Shown: piece after piece, positions 53,625 to 62,051 of the stretch
Layout of the letters: each line of letters starts with the position of its first letter
Numbering within the stretch: the stretch's first letter is position 1
Assembly (NCBI RefSeq): GCF_025938095.1
Contig: NZ_JAPCZF010000002.1
Location: 620,001 to 684,000, forward strand
Reading direction: 5' to 3'
DNA length: 64,000 bases
Source: Novosphingobium sp. JCM 18896
GTDB lineage: Bacteria; Pseudomonadota; Alphaproteobacteria; Sphingomonadales; Sphingomonadaceae
Notes under the pieces: generated by a model
Databases searched by the model: none
Seen by the model: only the letters and a program-made list of their open reading frames with translations
Told to the model about the DNA's origin: nothing
Translations under genes and position numbers: made by a program

Positions 53625-53861
53625 ATGAAAGTCAACGTCGAGATCGATTGTTCGCCCGAGGAAGCGCGGCGGTTCCTGGGCCTGCCCGACGTCAGCAAGG
53701 CCAACGAGGCCTATGTCGACGCGACGATGAAGGCGATGCAGGGCGTGGGCAGCTTCGAGCAGCTGCAGGAATATGCGAAGCAGCTCGCGCCGATGGGCCA
53801 GATGGGCATGAAGCTGTTCGAACAGTTCCTGTCGGCCGGCGGAGTCGGCGCGAAGAAGTAA
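53625..53861 (+). CDS. DUF6489-type small protein
   Basis: A 78-residue soluble protein: VNVEIDCSPEEARRFLGLPDVSKANEAYVDATMKAMQG, then EQLQEYAKQLAPMGQMGMKLFEQFLSAGG. Short helical proteins of this pattern are common in sphingomonads and are annotated DUF6489. The function is unknown. It ends 28 bases before mnmE and has a ribosome site GAGGAAG. Confidence 0.8.
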   Translation: MKVNVEIDCSPEEARRFLGLPDVSKANEAYVDATMKAMQGVGSFEQLQEYAKQLAPMGQMGMKLFEQFLSAGGVGAKK

Positions 53862-53889
53862 CGCTGTTTCCCGTGAAGCTGCATCGGCC

Positions 53890-55164
53890 ATGACCGATAC
53901 GATCTTCGCGCTGTCGAGCGGTGCGCCGCCGGCGGCGATTGGTGTCGTTCGCATCAGCGGCCCAATGGCAGGCGATACGCTGGCCGCGCTCGCGGGCAGC
54001 TTGACACCGCCTCGCCGTGCCGCATTCCGTCGCTTGCACGACCGTACCGGCGCCGTGCTCGACGAAACGCTGGTGCTCTGGCTGCCCGGGCCGGGCACGG
54101 CCACCGGCGAGGACACGGTCGAGCTGCATTGCCATGGGGGCAGGGCGGTGATCGCCGCGGTCGAGGTCGCGCTCGCGGCCTTGGGTCTGCGGCGCGCGGA
54201 ACCCGGCGAGTTCACGCGCCGTGCGTTTGCCAATGGCCGCATCGATCTCGCCGAGGCCGAAGGGCTGGCCGATCTGCTCTCGGCCGAAACCGAACTCCAG
54301 CGTCGTTCGGCGCTGGCCATGGCGGGCGGATCGTTTTCGCGGGAAGTCGAGGGCTGGCGCGAGCGCGTGCTGACGGCTTCGGCGGCGGTCGAGGCCGTGC
54401 TCGACTTTGCCGACGAGGACGACGTCGCGGTCCTGCCCGAGGACTTCGCCGCGCGGCTCGAAGCGCTTGGCGGTGAGATCGGCGACTGGCTCGCACGGCC
54501 GCGCGCCGAGGCGTTGCGCGAAGGCTTCCGTGTCGTGCTCGCCGGGCCGCCCAATGCGGGCAAGTCGACCTTGTTCAATGCATTGGTCGAAAGCGAGGCT
54601 GCGATTACCGCGCCGATCGCCGGCACCACGCGCGACGTGCTCACGCGTCCGGTGGCGATCGCGGGGGTGCCGTTCCTCTTCGTCGATACGGCCGGGCTGC
54701 GAGAAGAGGCCGGCGATGCGATCGAGGCGATCGGCGTCGAACGCGCGCGCGGCGAGCTCGACCAGGCCGACCTCGTGCTGTGGCTCGGCGATGAAGCCGA
54801 AGGACCCGATGGCGCCTGGGAGATCGAGCCGCAATCCGATCGCACCGATCATGCAGCCAAGCTCGCACCGCGGCATCGCGTTTCGGCGCTGACCGGCGAG
54901 GGGGTCGACGCGCTCCGCGGCGATCTCGTCGGCACCGCGCGCGATCGTTTGCCCAAGCCCGGCGAGGCGGCGCTCAACCGGCGACAGCATGCGCTGCTGG
55001 CCCAGGCGCGCGCCGGGCTCGCCGATGCTCAGAGCTCGCGCGATCCTCTGATCGTCGCGGAAAATCTGCGTCTGGTGCGCGTGGCCTTCGACGCGCTGAT
55101 CGGCCGCGCGACCACCGAGGACATGCTCGACGCGCTGTTCGGACGCTTCTGCATCGGCAAGTGA
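53890..55164 (+). CDS. mnmE: tRNA modification GTPase MnmE
   Basis: A 424-residue GTPase that works with MnmG to make cmnm5U34 in tRNAs. It has the tetrahydrofolate-binding N-terminus (DTIFALSSGAPPAAIGVVRISGP), the P-loop GPPNAGKS (about 218-225), GTTRDVL, DTAGLRE and the catalytic C-terminal FCIGK. The usual G4 motif NKxD is not visible; that position reads EPQSDRTDH. It ends before a parS site. Confidence 0.95.
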   Translation: MTDTIFALSSGAPPAAIGVVRISGPMAGDTLAALAGSLTPPRRAAFRRLHDRTGAVLDETLVLWLPGPGTATGEDTVELHCHGGRAVIAAVEVALAALGLRRAEPGEFTRRAFANGRIDLAEAEGLADLLSAETELQRRSALAMAGGSFSREVEGWRERVLTASAAVEAVLDFADEDDVAVLPEDFAARLEALGGEIGDWLARPRAEALREGFRVVLAGPPNAGKSTLFNALVESEAAITAPIAGTTRDVLTRPVAIAGVPFLFVDTAGLREEAGDAIEAIGVERARGELDQADLVLWLGDEAEGPDGAWEIEPQSDRTDHAAKLAPRHRVSALTGEGVDALRGDLVGTARDRLPKPGEAALNRRQHALLAQARAGLADAQSSRDPLIVAENLRLVRVAFDALIGRATTEDMLDALFGRFCIGK

Positions 55165-55171
55165 GCGCAAC

Positions 55172-55187
55172 TGTTCCACGTGGAACA
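55172..55187. promoter_or_regulatory. parS: parS partition site 1
   Basis: TGTTCCACGTGGAACA is a perfect 16-bp palindrome, the alphaproteobacterial form of the ParB-binding centromere site. It lies between mnmE and mnmG, about 7.7 kb from the candidate origin. Confidence 0.93.
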
Positions 55188-55252
55188 TGCGACATACGAT
55201 CATGGGCGATCGGGGCTTTGACCCGAGTCCGCGGCTCGGGTAAGGGCGGGCC

Positions 55253-57100
55253 ATGCAGTCTTTCGATGTCATCGTGATCGGCGGCGGCCATGCCGGCGTG
55301 GAGGCGGCGGCTGTCGCCGCGCGCATGGGCGCGCGCACGGCGCTGGTCTCGTTCGATCTCGAGGCGATCGGCGCGATGAGCTGCAACCCCGCGATCGGCG
55401 GTCTCGGCAAGGGCCACCTCGTGCGCGAGGTCGATGCCTTCGACGGCCTGATCGCGCGCGCCGCCGACGCCGGCGCGATCCATTATCGCATGCTCAACCG
55501 CTCGAAGGGCAGTGCGGTGCAGGGGCCAAGAGTCCAGGCCGACCGCAAGCGCTTCAAGGCGGCGATCCAGTCGCTGCTCGGCCAGCAGGGCGATCTCACC
55601 CTGATAGCGGGCGAGGCGGCCGAACTGGTCCTGGCGGGCGAGCGCGTCGCCGGGCTGAAGCTCGCCGACGGCACCGAGCTCGCGGCACCCGCGGTCGTGC
55701 TCTGCACGGGCACCTTCCTCGGCGGCACCCTGTTCCGCGGCGAGGAGCGGATGACCGGCGGCCGCATCGGCGAGGCCTCGGCCCAGGTGCTCGCGGCGCA
55801 GCTACGCGCCGCCGACCTGCCGATGGCGCGGCTCAAGACCGGCACGCCGCCGCGGCTCGACGGACGCACGATCGACTGGGCGCGGCTCGACGAACAGCCT
55901 TCGGATCTCGATCCCTGGACGATGTCGCCGCTCGGCGGAGGCCGTGTGAACCCGCAAGTGTTCTGTGCAATCACGCGGACCAACGAAGCCAGCCACCAGG
56001 TCATCCGTGACAACCTCCATCGCTCGCCCTTGTTCAGCGGCGCGATCGGCGCTTCGGGTCCGCGCTATTGCCCGTCGATCGAGGACAAGATCCACCGCTT
56101 CGCCGATCGCGACGGTCACCAGATATTCCTCGAACCCGAAGGCCTCGACACGCATCTGGTCTATCCCAACGGCATCAGCACCTCGCTGCCCGCCGACGTC
56201 CAGCTGGCGATGCTGCGGACGATGGAGGGGCTCGAGACGGTCGACATGGTCGTGCCCGGCTATGCGGTCGAATACGATCACATCGATCCGCGCGCCTTGC
56301 GCCACAGCCTAGAGGTCCGCGCGATCCCCGGGCTCTATTGCGCGGGGCAGATCAACGGCACGACCGGTTATGAGGAAGCCGCCGCGCAAGGCCTCGTCGC
56401 CGGGATGAATGCCGCGGCGGCGGTGCTCGGTCGCGAACCCGCGGCGCTCGATCGCGCGAACTCCTATATGGCGGTGATGATCGACGACCTGACCCTGCAG
56501 GGCGTGAGCGAGCCCTATCGCATGCTGACCGCGCGTGCCGAATATCGTCTGCGTTTGCGGGCCAACAATGCCAGTACCCGGTTGACGCCGCTCGCAATCG
56601 CCGCGGGCTGTGTCGGTGCCGAGCGTGCCGCCTGGTTCAACCGCCGCGAGGAGGCGAGGGCCCAGCTGTCGGCCGCGCTCGATCGCGAGGTGACCGGATC
56701 GGTACTCGCCGCCGAGGGCTTGCCGGTGAAGATCGATGCCGGGCGCCAGTCGCTGCGCGACTGGCTGCGCTTCGAAGCGATCGACATGCAGAGCCTGACG
56801 CCGTGGATCGACACTGCGCTGCTGGTCGATGGAGATCTCGCCGAGGAGGTCGCCGAGGACGCCGCCTATGCGCCCTACCTTGCGCGCCAGGCTGCCGAGC
56901 TGCGCGATCTGCGCGCGAGCGAGGCTCTGCCGCTCGGCGACGATTTTCCCTATGCCGCGATCCCCGGCCTGTCGCGCGAAATGGTCGAGCGCTTGGGCAA
57001 GGCCCGGCCCGCGACATTGGCCGCGGCGGGACGCGTGGCGGGAGTCACCCCGGCGGCGCTCGCCGCGCTGCTCGTCCATGCGCGCAGGCTTGCGGCATGA
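55253..57100 (+). CDS. mnmG: tRNA uridine 5-carboxymethylaminomethyl modification enzyme MnmG
   Basis: A 615-residue FAD enzyme partnering MnmE at tRNA wobble uridine 34. Motifs: FAD fold [67 protein letters not shown] and [12 protein letters not shown], then [29 protein letters not shown]. The stop overlaps rsmG by 4 bases (ATGA). Confidence 0.97.
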   Translation: MQSFDVIVIGGGHAGVEAAAVAARMGARTALVSFDLEAIGAMSCNPAIGGLGKGHLVREVDAFDGLIARAADAGAIHYRMLNRSKGSAVQGPRVQADRKRFKAAIQSLLGQQGDLTLIAGEAAELVLAGERVAGLKLADGTELAAPAVVLCTGTFLGGTLFRGEERMTGGRIGEASAQVLAAQLRAADLPMARLKTGTPPRLDGRTIDWARLDEQPSDLDPWTMSPLGGGRVNPQVFCAITRTNEASHQVIRDNLHRSPLFSGAIGASGPRYCPSIEDKIHRFADRDGHQIFLEPEGLDTHLVYPNGISTSLPADVQLAMLRTMEGLETVDMVVPGYAVEYDHIDPRALRHSLEVRAIPGLYCAGQINGTTGYEEAAAQGLVAGMNAAAAVLGREPAALDRANSYMAVMIDDLTLQGVSEPYRMLTARAEYRLRLRANNASTRLTPLAIAAGCVGAERAAWFNRREEARAQLSAALDREVTGSVLAAEGLPVKIDAGRQSLRDWLRFEAIDMQSLTPWIDTALLVDGDLAEEVAEDAAYAPYLARQAAELRDLRASEALPLGDDFPYAAIPGLSREMVERLGKARPATLAAAGRVAGVTPAALAALLVHARRLAA

Positions 57101-57750
57101 TCGAGACGGAAGCGCAGGCCAAGGATTGGCTGCGACAGCTACCCGAATGCGACGCGGCTGGCATGGCGCGGCTCGAGCGTCTGGTCGAACTGCTGGCCGA
57201 TGAGAACCAGCGACAGAACCTCGTCTCGGCCGCGAGTCTTGGCGAGGTTTGGCGCCGGCATATCGTCGATAGCGCGCAGCTGCTGACGCGTGTTCCACGT
57301 GGAACATCGCCGTGGCTCGATCTCGGGACCGGGGCGGGTTTCCCAGGCCTGGTCATCGCGGCGCTGCGCCCCGAGTGCGAGGTTCTGCTCGTCGAATCGC
57401 GCAAGCGCCGAATCGAATGGCTCGAACGCGCCGCTGCCGACTTGCAGCTGACGCATGTGCAGGTGCACGGCGCGCGGCTTGAGGATGTGCCAAGCCGACA
57501 CGCGGCGGTCATATCGGCACGGGCTTTCGCCCCACTCGACCGATTGCTGGAACTATCCGCACGATTTTCCACAAGCGACACGATCTGGCTGTTGCCCAAG
57601 GGCCGGTCGGCGAAGCAAGAATTAGAGATGCTTCGCGGATGGCATCATATGTTCCACGTGGAACAATCGCTGACCGATCCCGAAGCCGGCGTCATCACCG
57701 GGACATTGCAGGGATCGGCCAAGCCGATTCGGAAGGGAAAAGCTTCGTGA
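57097..57750 (+). CDS. rsmG: 16S rRNA (guanine-N7)-methyltransferase RsmG
   Basis: A 217-residue SAM methyltransferase that modifies G527 of 16S rRNA (m7G). It has the SAM motif [20 protein letters not shown], the acidic loop [13 protein letters not shown], and [16 protein letters not shown]. Two parS sites lie inside the coding sequence. The ATG at 57097 overlaps the mnmG stop; its own stop overlaps parA by 4 bases (GTGA). Confidence 0.95.
   Translation: MIETEAQAKDWLRQLPECDAAGMARLERLVELLADENQRQNLVSAASLGEVWRRHIVDSAQLLTRVPRGTSPWLDLGTGAGFPGLVIAALRPECEVLLVESRKRRIEWLERAAADLQLTHVQVHGARLEDVPSRHAAVISARAFAPLDRLLELSARFSTSDTIWLLPKGRSAKQELEMLRGWHHMFHVEQSLTDPEAGVITGTLQGSAKPIRKGKAS
57291..57306. promoter_or_regulatory. 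parS: parS partition site 2, inside rsmG
   Basis: Perfect TGTTCCACGTGGAACA. It is coding sequence for the rsmG protein (encodes VPRGT in [10 protein letters not shown]), so the palindrome is maintained together with protein function. Confidence 0.93.
57650..57665. promoter_or_regulatory. parS: parS partition site 3, near the end of rsmG
   Basis: Perfect TGTTCCACGTGGAACA, encoding FHVEQ in HMFHVEQSL. It lies 82 bases before the parA start. Confidence 0.93.
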
Positions 57751-58523
57751 TTCGCGTAGCCATCGCCAATCAGAAGGGCGGGGTGGGCAAGACCACCACC
57801 GCAATCAACATCGCCACGGCCATGGCCGCGACCGGCTGGAAGACCCTGCTGATCGACCTCGATCCGCAGGGCAACGCCTCGACCGGGATCGGCATCGCCG
57901 CAGCCGACCGGCTGCGTTCGTCCTACGACCTGCTCGTCGACGAAGCGACCGTGGCCGAATGCGTGATGCCGACAGCGATCCCCGGCCTCGACATCCTGCC
58001 CGCGACGGTCGACCTATCGGGCGCCGAGGTCGAACTCGTCGCGGTCGAGAATCGCACCGATCGCCTGCGCAATGCGCTGGCGCGCGAGAACGGCTACGAC
58101 ATCGCCTTCATCGATTGCCCGCCGTCGCTGGGCCTGCTGACGCTCAATGCGCTGACCGCGGCCGATACCCTGCTCGTGCCGCTGCAGTGTGAGTTCTTCG
58201 CGCTCGAAGGCCTGAGCCAGCTGCTCCAGACGGTCGAACGCGTGCAGCAGCGGTTCAATCCCGATCTCGGCATCATCGGCGTCGCGCTGACCATGTTCGA
58301 TCGCCGAAACCGCCTGACCGACCAGGTCGCCGACGACGTGCGCTCATGCCTGGGCGGGCTGGTGTTCGATTCGACGATCCCGCGCAACGTGCGCCTGTCC
58401 GAAGCACCGAGCCATGGCCTGCCTGCGCTCGTCTACGATCACGCCTGCGCGGGCAGCCGCGCCTATATGGCCCTGGCGCGCGAACTGATCGCCCGGCTGC
58501 CCGAACAGAGGAAAGCCGCATGA
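57747..58523 (+). CDS. parA: Chromosome partitioning ATPase ParA
   Basis: A 258-residue Walker ATPase that moves ParB-parS complexes along the nucleoid. The deviant Walker A KGGVGKTT (10-17), LLIDLDPQGNAS, DIAFIDCPPSLGLLTLNALTAAD and VPLQCEFFALEGLSQL are intact. The start is the GTG at 57747 in GTGA overlap with rsmG; the ribosome site GGAAGGGAA is about 8 bases upstream. Confidence 0.97.
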   Translation: MIRVAIANQKGGVGKTTTAINIATAMAATGWKTLLIDLDPQGNASTGIGIAAADRLRSSYDLLVDEATVAECVMPTAIPGLDILPATVDLSGAEVELVAVENRTDRLRNALARENGYDIAFIDCPPSLGLLTLNALTAADTLLVPLQCEFFALEGLSQLLQTVERVQQRFNPDLGIIGVALTMFDRRNRLTDQVADDVRSCLGGLVFDSTIPRNVRLSEAPSHGLPALVYDHACAGSRAYMALARELIARLPEQRKAA

Positions 58524-59488
58524 GCGAGGAACCCGTCGTCCGCATCACCGCGCCGGCCGCCAAGAAGAAGCCGCCCGCGCTCGGTCGCGGGCTTGGCGCG
58601 CTGATGGGCGAGACGCGCCGCGAGGAACCCGTCGTCGCGCCGGTGCGCGGTGAGGGGGGCACGGCCACGGCGCCGGTGAAGAGCGGCCTGGCGACTCTGG
58701 CGGTTTCCGACATCGAGCCGCACCCCGAACAGCCGCGCCGTCATTTCGACGAAGCGGCGCTCGAGGAACTGGCCGCCTCGATCGCGCAGCGCGGCGTGAT
58801 CCAGCCGGTCATCGTCCGGCCGCTGGCGGGCGGACGCTATCAATTGGTGGCAGGCGAGCGGCGTTGGCGCGCGGCGCAGAAGGCGCGGCTGCACGAGATG
58901 CCGGCGATCGTCCGCGACCTGTCCGAGCGCGAGGTCATGGCGCTGGCGCTGATCGAGAACCTCCAGCGCGAGGATCTCAATCCGATCGAGGAAGCGCGCG
59001 CCTATCACCGTCTCGCCGAGAGCGAGGGCCTGACCCAGGCCGAGATCGCCCGCATGGTCGACAAGAGCCGCAGCCACGTCGCCAATATCCAGCGCCTACT
59101 GCTGCTGCCCGAAAGCGTGATGTCGCTGGTCGAGATCGGCAAGCTGTCGATGGGCCATGCGCGCGCGCTGATCGGTGCCGACGGGGCCGAAGCGCTCGCG
59201 GCCTCGGCGGTCGAGAAGCAGCTGTCGGTGCGCGAGGTCGAAAAGCTCGTGCGCAAGCAGACGCGCGGGGATTCGGCGCCGAGCACGCCGCGCACCGCAC
59301 GCGCCGAACGCAGCTCGGCCGACGATGCCGACATTGCCGCGGTCCAGGGCCATCTCGAGGAATTCCTCGGCCTGCCGGTCAAGATCCTGGCCGACGCCGA
59401 TCCACGCTCGGGCGCGGTGACGATCCGCTATCGCACGCTCGACCAGCTCGACCTGATCTGCCAGCGTCTGACCGGTGGTGGGATATAA
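58520..59488 (+). CDS. parB: Chromosome partitioning protein ParB
   Basis: A 322-residue CTPase and parS-binding protein. A variable N-terminus contains the ParA-contact motif LGRGLGALMGE. The CTP-binding domain follows (VIVRPLAGGRYQLVAGERRWRAAQKA with GERRWRA), then LIENLQREDLNPIEEARAYHRL, the HTH TQAEIARMVDKSRSHVANIQRLLLLP, and a C-terminal dimerisation domain. The ATG at 58520 overlaps the parA stop. Confidence 0.96.
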   Translation: MSEEPVVRITAPAAKKKPPALGRGLGALMGETRREEPVVAPVRGEGGTATAPVKSGLATLAVSDIEPHPEQPRRHFDEAALEELAASIAQRGVIQPVIVRPLAGGRYQLVAGERRWRAAQKARLHEMPAIVRDLSEREVMALALIENLQREDLNPIEEARAYHRLAESEGLTQAEIARMVDKSRSHVANIQRLLLLPESVMSLVEIGKLSMGHARALIGADGAEALAASAVEKQLSVREVEKLVRKQTRGDSAPSTPRTARAERSSADDADIAAVQGHLEEFLGLPVKILADADPRSGAVTIRYRTLDQLDLICQRLTGGGI

Positions 59489-59510
59489 GTTGTTGAATTA
59501 AAATATAATA

Positions 59511-59533
59511 ATCCTCCCCTTGCAGGGGAGGAT
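59511..59533. repeat. Short GATCCTCCC-type palindrome after parB
   Basis: ATCCTCCCCT and AGGGGAGGAT are perfect 10-bp arms with a TGC centre, just after an AT-rich tract past the parB stop. It may end the parAB transcript. Confidence 0.78.
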
Positions 59534-59600
59534 CTATATCGACTTTCACCCCCAATCTTTCCGCTCGCAACCTAACCGCGCGGGCTCTATTTCTTCCCGC

Positions 59601-61067
59601 ATGAACCCTCGTCTGCGCAAGCCGCTCATCACGCTCGGCGTGATCCTCGTCCTTCTCCTGGGCTTCTTCCTCTGGGTGCGTCACGGCAATCCGTCCGATC
59701 GCCCGAGCGACGCGACCACGGGCAAGGATCCGCTGCTGGTCGAGGCCGACGTCGAGCGCATTCCCAGCGTCGGCCTTGCCGAGACGATCGGCTGGAAGGC
59801 CAACGAGGCGCCGAAGCCGGCGCAGGGCCTCGCCGTCGCACGCTTCGCCGAAGGGCTCGATCATCCGCGCACCCTGCTGGCGCTGCCCAACGGCGACGTG
59901 CTCGTCGCCGAGACCAACAGCCCGCCGCGCGAGGGCGGGGGGATCACCGGCTGGTTCATGAAGCTGTTCATGGGCCGGGTCGGCGCGGGGGCGCCGTCGC
60001 CGAACAATATCGTCCTGCTGCGCGACGCCGACGGCGACGGCAAGGCCGAGCAGCGCTCGGTGTTCCGCGAGAAAGACCTCGATTCGCCCTCGGGCATGGC
60101 CTGGCGCGACGGCAAGTTCTACGTCGCCAACCACAATGCCGTGCTGGCCTTCGACTTCACGCCCGGCGCCACCACCCTGGCCGGGGCGCCGAAGAAGCTG
60201 ATGGACCTGCCTGGTGGCGGCAACCACTGGATGCGCAACCTGCTGCTCAGCGAGGACGGCAAGAAGCTCTACGTCGCCGTGGGCTCGGCCTCGAACATCG
60301 GCGAGAACGGCATGGCCGCCGAGACCGGCCGCGCGGCGATCTGGGAGATCGACCTCGCCAGCGGCAGCCGCCGCCAGTACGCGGCCGGCCTGCGCAATCC
60401 CAACGGCCTCGCCTGGAACCCCTCGACCGGCGAGCTCTGGACCACGGTCAACGAGCGCGACCAGCTCGGCCCCGATCTCGTGCCCGACTATCTGACCAAC
60501 GTCCCCGTCGGCGCGCAGTACGGCTGGCCCTGGGTCTACTGGAAGGATGTGATCGACTGGCGCGTCAAGGAGCCGATGCCCGACTACCTGACCGAATATA
60601 CGCGCAAGCCCGAATTCGCGCTGGGCGCGCATACCGCCTCGCTCGGGCTGCTGTTCTCGACCGGCGGCAACGTCATGGGCCCGGCCTATGCCAACGGCGC
60701 CTTCATCGCGCGCCACGGCTCGTGGAACCGCAAGCCTTTCGCCGGCTACGATGTGGTCTTCGTCAAGTTCGACGCCAACGGCAACCCGCTGGGCAAGCCG
60801 CTGCCCGTGCTGACCGACTTCCTCGCCGGTGACGGCAAGACCCACGGTCGCCCGGTCTGGCTGGCCTGGGACAAGCCCGGCGGGCTGCTCGTCAGCGACG
60901 ACACCGCGGGCGTGATCTGGCGCGTCGTGGCGCCGGGCGCGACTCCGTCGATCGCGCCCAAGCCGGTGGTGACCGCGCCGATGCCCGTGCAGAAGGGACT
61001 CAGCGATCCCGAGGCGCAGTTCGAGGCCAAGCTCGGCGAGGCGCAGAACTCGATGGAGCAGAAGTAG
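59601..61067 (+). CDS. Sorbosone dehydrogenase-like PQQ-type sugar dehydrogenase
   Basis: A 488-residue protein anchored by an N-terminal helix (LITLGVILVLLLGFFLWV). It shows the beta-propeller of the soluble glucose/sorbosone dehydrogenase family: GLDHPRTLLALPNGDVLVAETNS, NIVLLRDADGDGKAE, LDSPSGMAWRDGKFYVAN, GLRNPNGLAWNPSTGELWTTVNERD and RHGSWNRKPFAGYDVVFVKF. Substrate and cofactor use are not determined by sequence. Likely periplasmic. Confidence 0.88.
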   Translation: MNPRLRKPLITLGVILVLLLGFFLWVRHGNPSDRPSDATTGKDPLLVEADVERIPSVGLAETIGWKANEAPKPAQGLAVARFAEGLDHPRTLLALPNGDVLVAETNSPPREGGGITGWFMKLFMGRVGAGAPSPNNIVLLRDADGDGKAEQRSVFREKDLDSPSGMAWRDGKFYVANHNAVLAFDFTPGATTLAGAPKKLMDLPGGGNHWMRNLLLSEDGKKLYVAVGSASNIGENGMAAETGRAAIWEIDLASGSRRQYAAGLRNPNGLAWNPSTGELWTTVNERDQLGPDLVPDYLTNVPVGAQYGWPWVYWKDVIDWRVKEPMPDYLTEYTRKPEFALGAHTASLGLLFSTGGNVMGPAYANGAFIARHGSWNRKPFAGYDVVFVKFDANGNPLGKPLPVLTDFLAGDGKTHGRPVWLAWDKPGGLLVSDDTAGVIWRVVAPGATPSIAPKPVVTAPMPVQKGLSDPEAQFEAKLGEAQNSMEQK

Positions 61068-61077
61068 GGGCTGACCC

Positions 61078-61204
61078 GATCCTCCCCTGTAGGGGGAGGG
61101 GGACCGCCAGCGAAGCTGGTGGTGGAGGGGTGTAACCCTCTCGGAGACGGGGACACCCCTCCGTCAGCCCCTACGGGCCTGCCACCTCCCCTTGCAGGGG
61201 AGGA
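61078..61204. repeat. Full-length GATCCTCCC-type intergenic palindrome, copy D
   Basis: Starts GATCCTCCCCTGTAGGGGG and ends CCACCTCCCCTTGCAGGGGA, with GGTGGTGGAGGGGTG and ACACCCCTCCGTC inner arms around GTAACCCTCTCGGAGACGGG, a centre also seen in copy C. It lies between the convergent sorbosone dehydrogenase and ATPase genes. Confidence 0.87.
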
Positions 61205-61220
61205 ACTTCCCACTCTGCCG

Positions 61221-62051
61221 CTAGATCGCCGTCCCCGCGCGTCCGGCCAGTTCGGTGACGTAGTGCCAGGCGACGCGGCCCGAGCGCTGGCCGCGGCGGC
61301 GCGACCATTCGAGTGCGTCGGCGGCCTCGAACGAGAGCCCGAAATGCGCGGCATAGCCGGCGATGATCGCCAGGTAGTCGTCCTGGTTGCAATTGTGGAA
61401 GCCCACCGACAGGCCGAAGCGATCGGCCAGCGCCAGCCGATCGTCGACCGCATCGCGCGGATTGAGCGGGTCGTCCTGCTCGCTGGCGTGGCGCGGCACG
61501 ATCGCGCGGCGGTTTGACGTCACCGCCAGGCGGACGTTGCCCGGACGTGCCTCGACCCCACCTTCGAGCCATGAGCGCAGCAGGCGCGGGCCGCCGCCGT
61601 CGCCGTCCTCGAAGCCGAGATCGTCGATATAGACGAGGAAGCGCCGGTCGATCTTGCCGAGACCGGTGAACAGTCCGGCGATCGCCGCCATCGCGTCCTG
61701 CGCGACCTGGACAAGCGCGATGCCGCCCGGATGGGCCGCCTGCGCGGCGACCACGCTCGCGCGGATCAGCGCCGACTTGCCCATGCCGCGCGAGCCCCAC
61801 AGCAGCATGTCGTGCGCGGCATGGCCCGCGGCGAGCCGCGCGACGTTGGCGGTGACCGTCTCCTTCTGCGCGTCGATGCCCTGGAGCAGGGGCAGCGCCG
61901 GCGCGTGGATCGCCTCGACCGCGCGCGCACCCTGGCGGTCCCAGACATAGGCGGGGTAGGCGAGCCAGTCGGTCGCGGGCGGTGCCGGGGGAGCCAGACG
62001 TTCGAGGGCATCGGCAATACGGGCGAGCGGTTCGCCCTGATCGAGAGTCAT
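61221..62051 (-). CDS. DUF815-family AAA-type ATPase
   Basis: A 276-residue cytoplasmic ATPase. The Walker A motif is GSRGMGKSALIRA, Walker B is FLVYIDDLGF, and the sensor region is VRLAVTSNRRAIVPRHASEQDD followed by DDRLALADRFGLSVGFHNCNQDDYLAII. This fits the DUF815 family. The molecular role is unknown. Its start overlaps the acyl-CoA dehydrogenase stop by 4 bases (ATGA). Confidence 0.9.
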   Translation of the reverse strand: MTLDQGEPLARIADALERLAPPAPPATDWLAYPAYVWDRQGARAVEAIHAPALPLLQGIDAQKETVTANVARLAAGHAAHDMLLWGSRGMGKSALIRASVVAAQAAHPGGIALVQVAQDAMAAIAGLFTGLGKIDRRFLVYIDDLGFEDGDGGGPRLLRSWLEGGVEARPGNVRLAVTSNRRAIVPRHASEQDDPLNPRDAVDDRLALADRFGLSVGFHNCNQDDYLAIIAGYAAHFGLSFEAADALEWSRRRGQRSGRVAWHYVTELAGRAGTAI

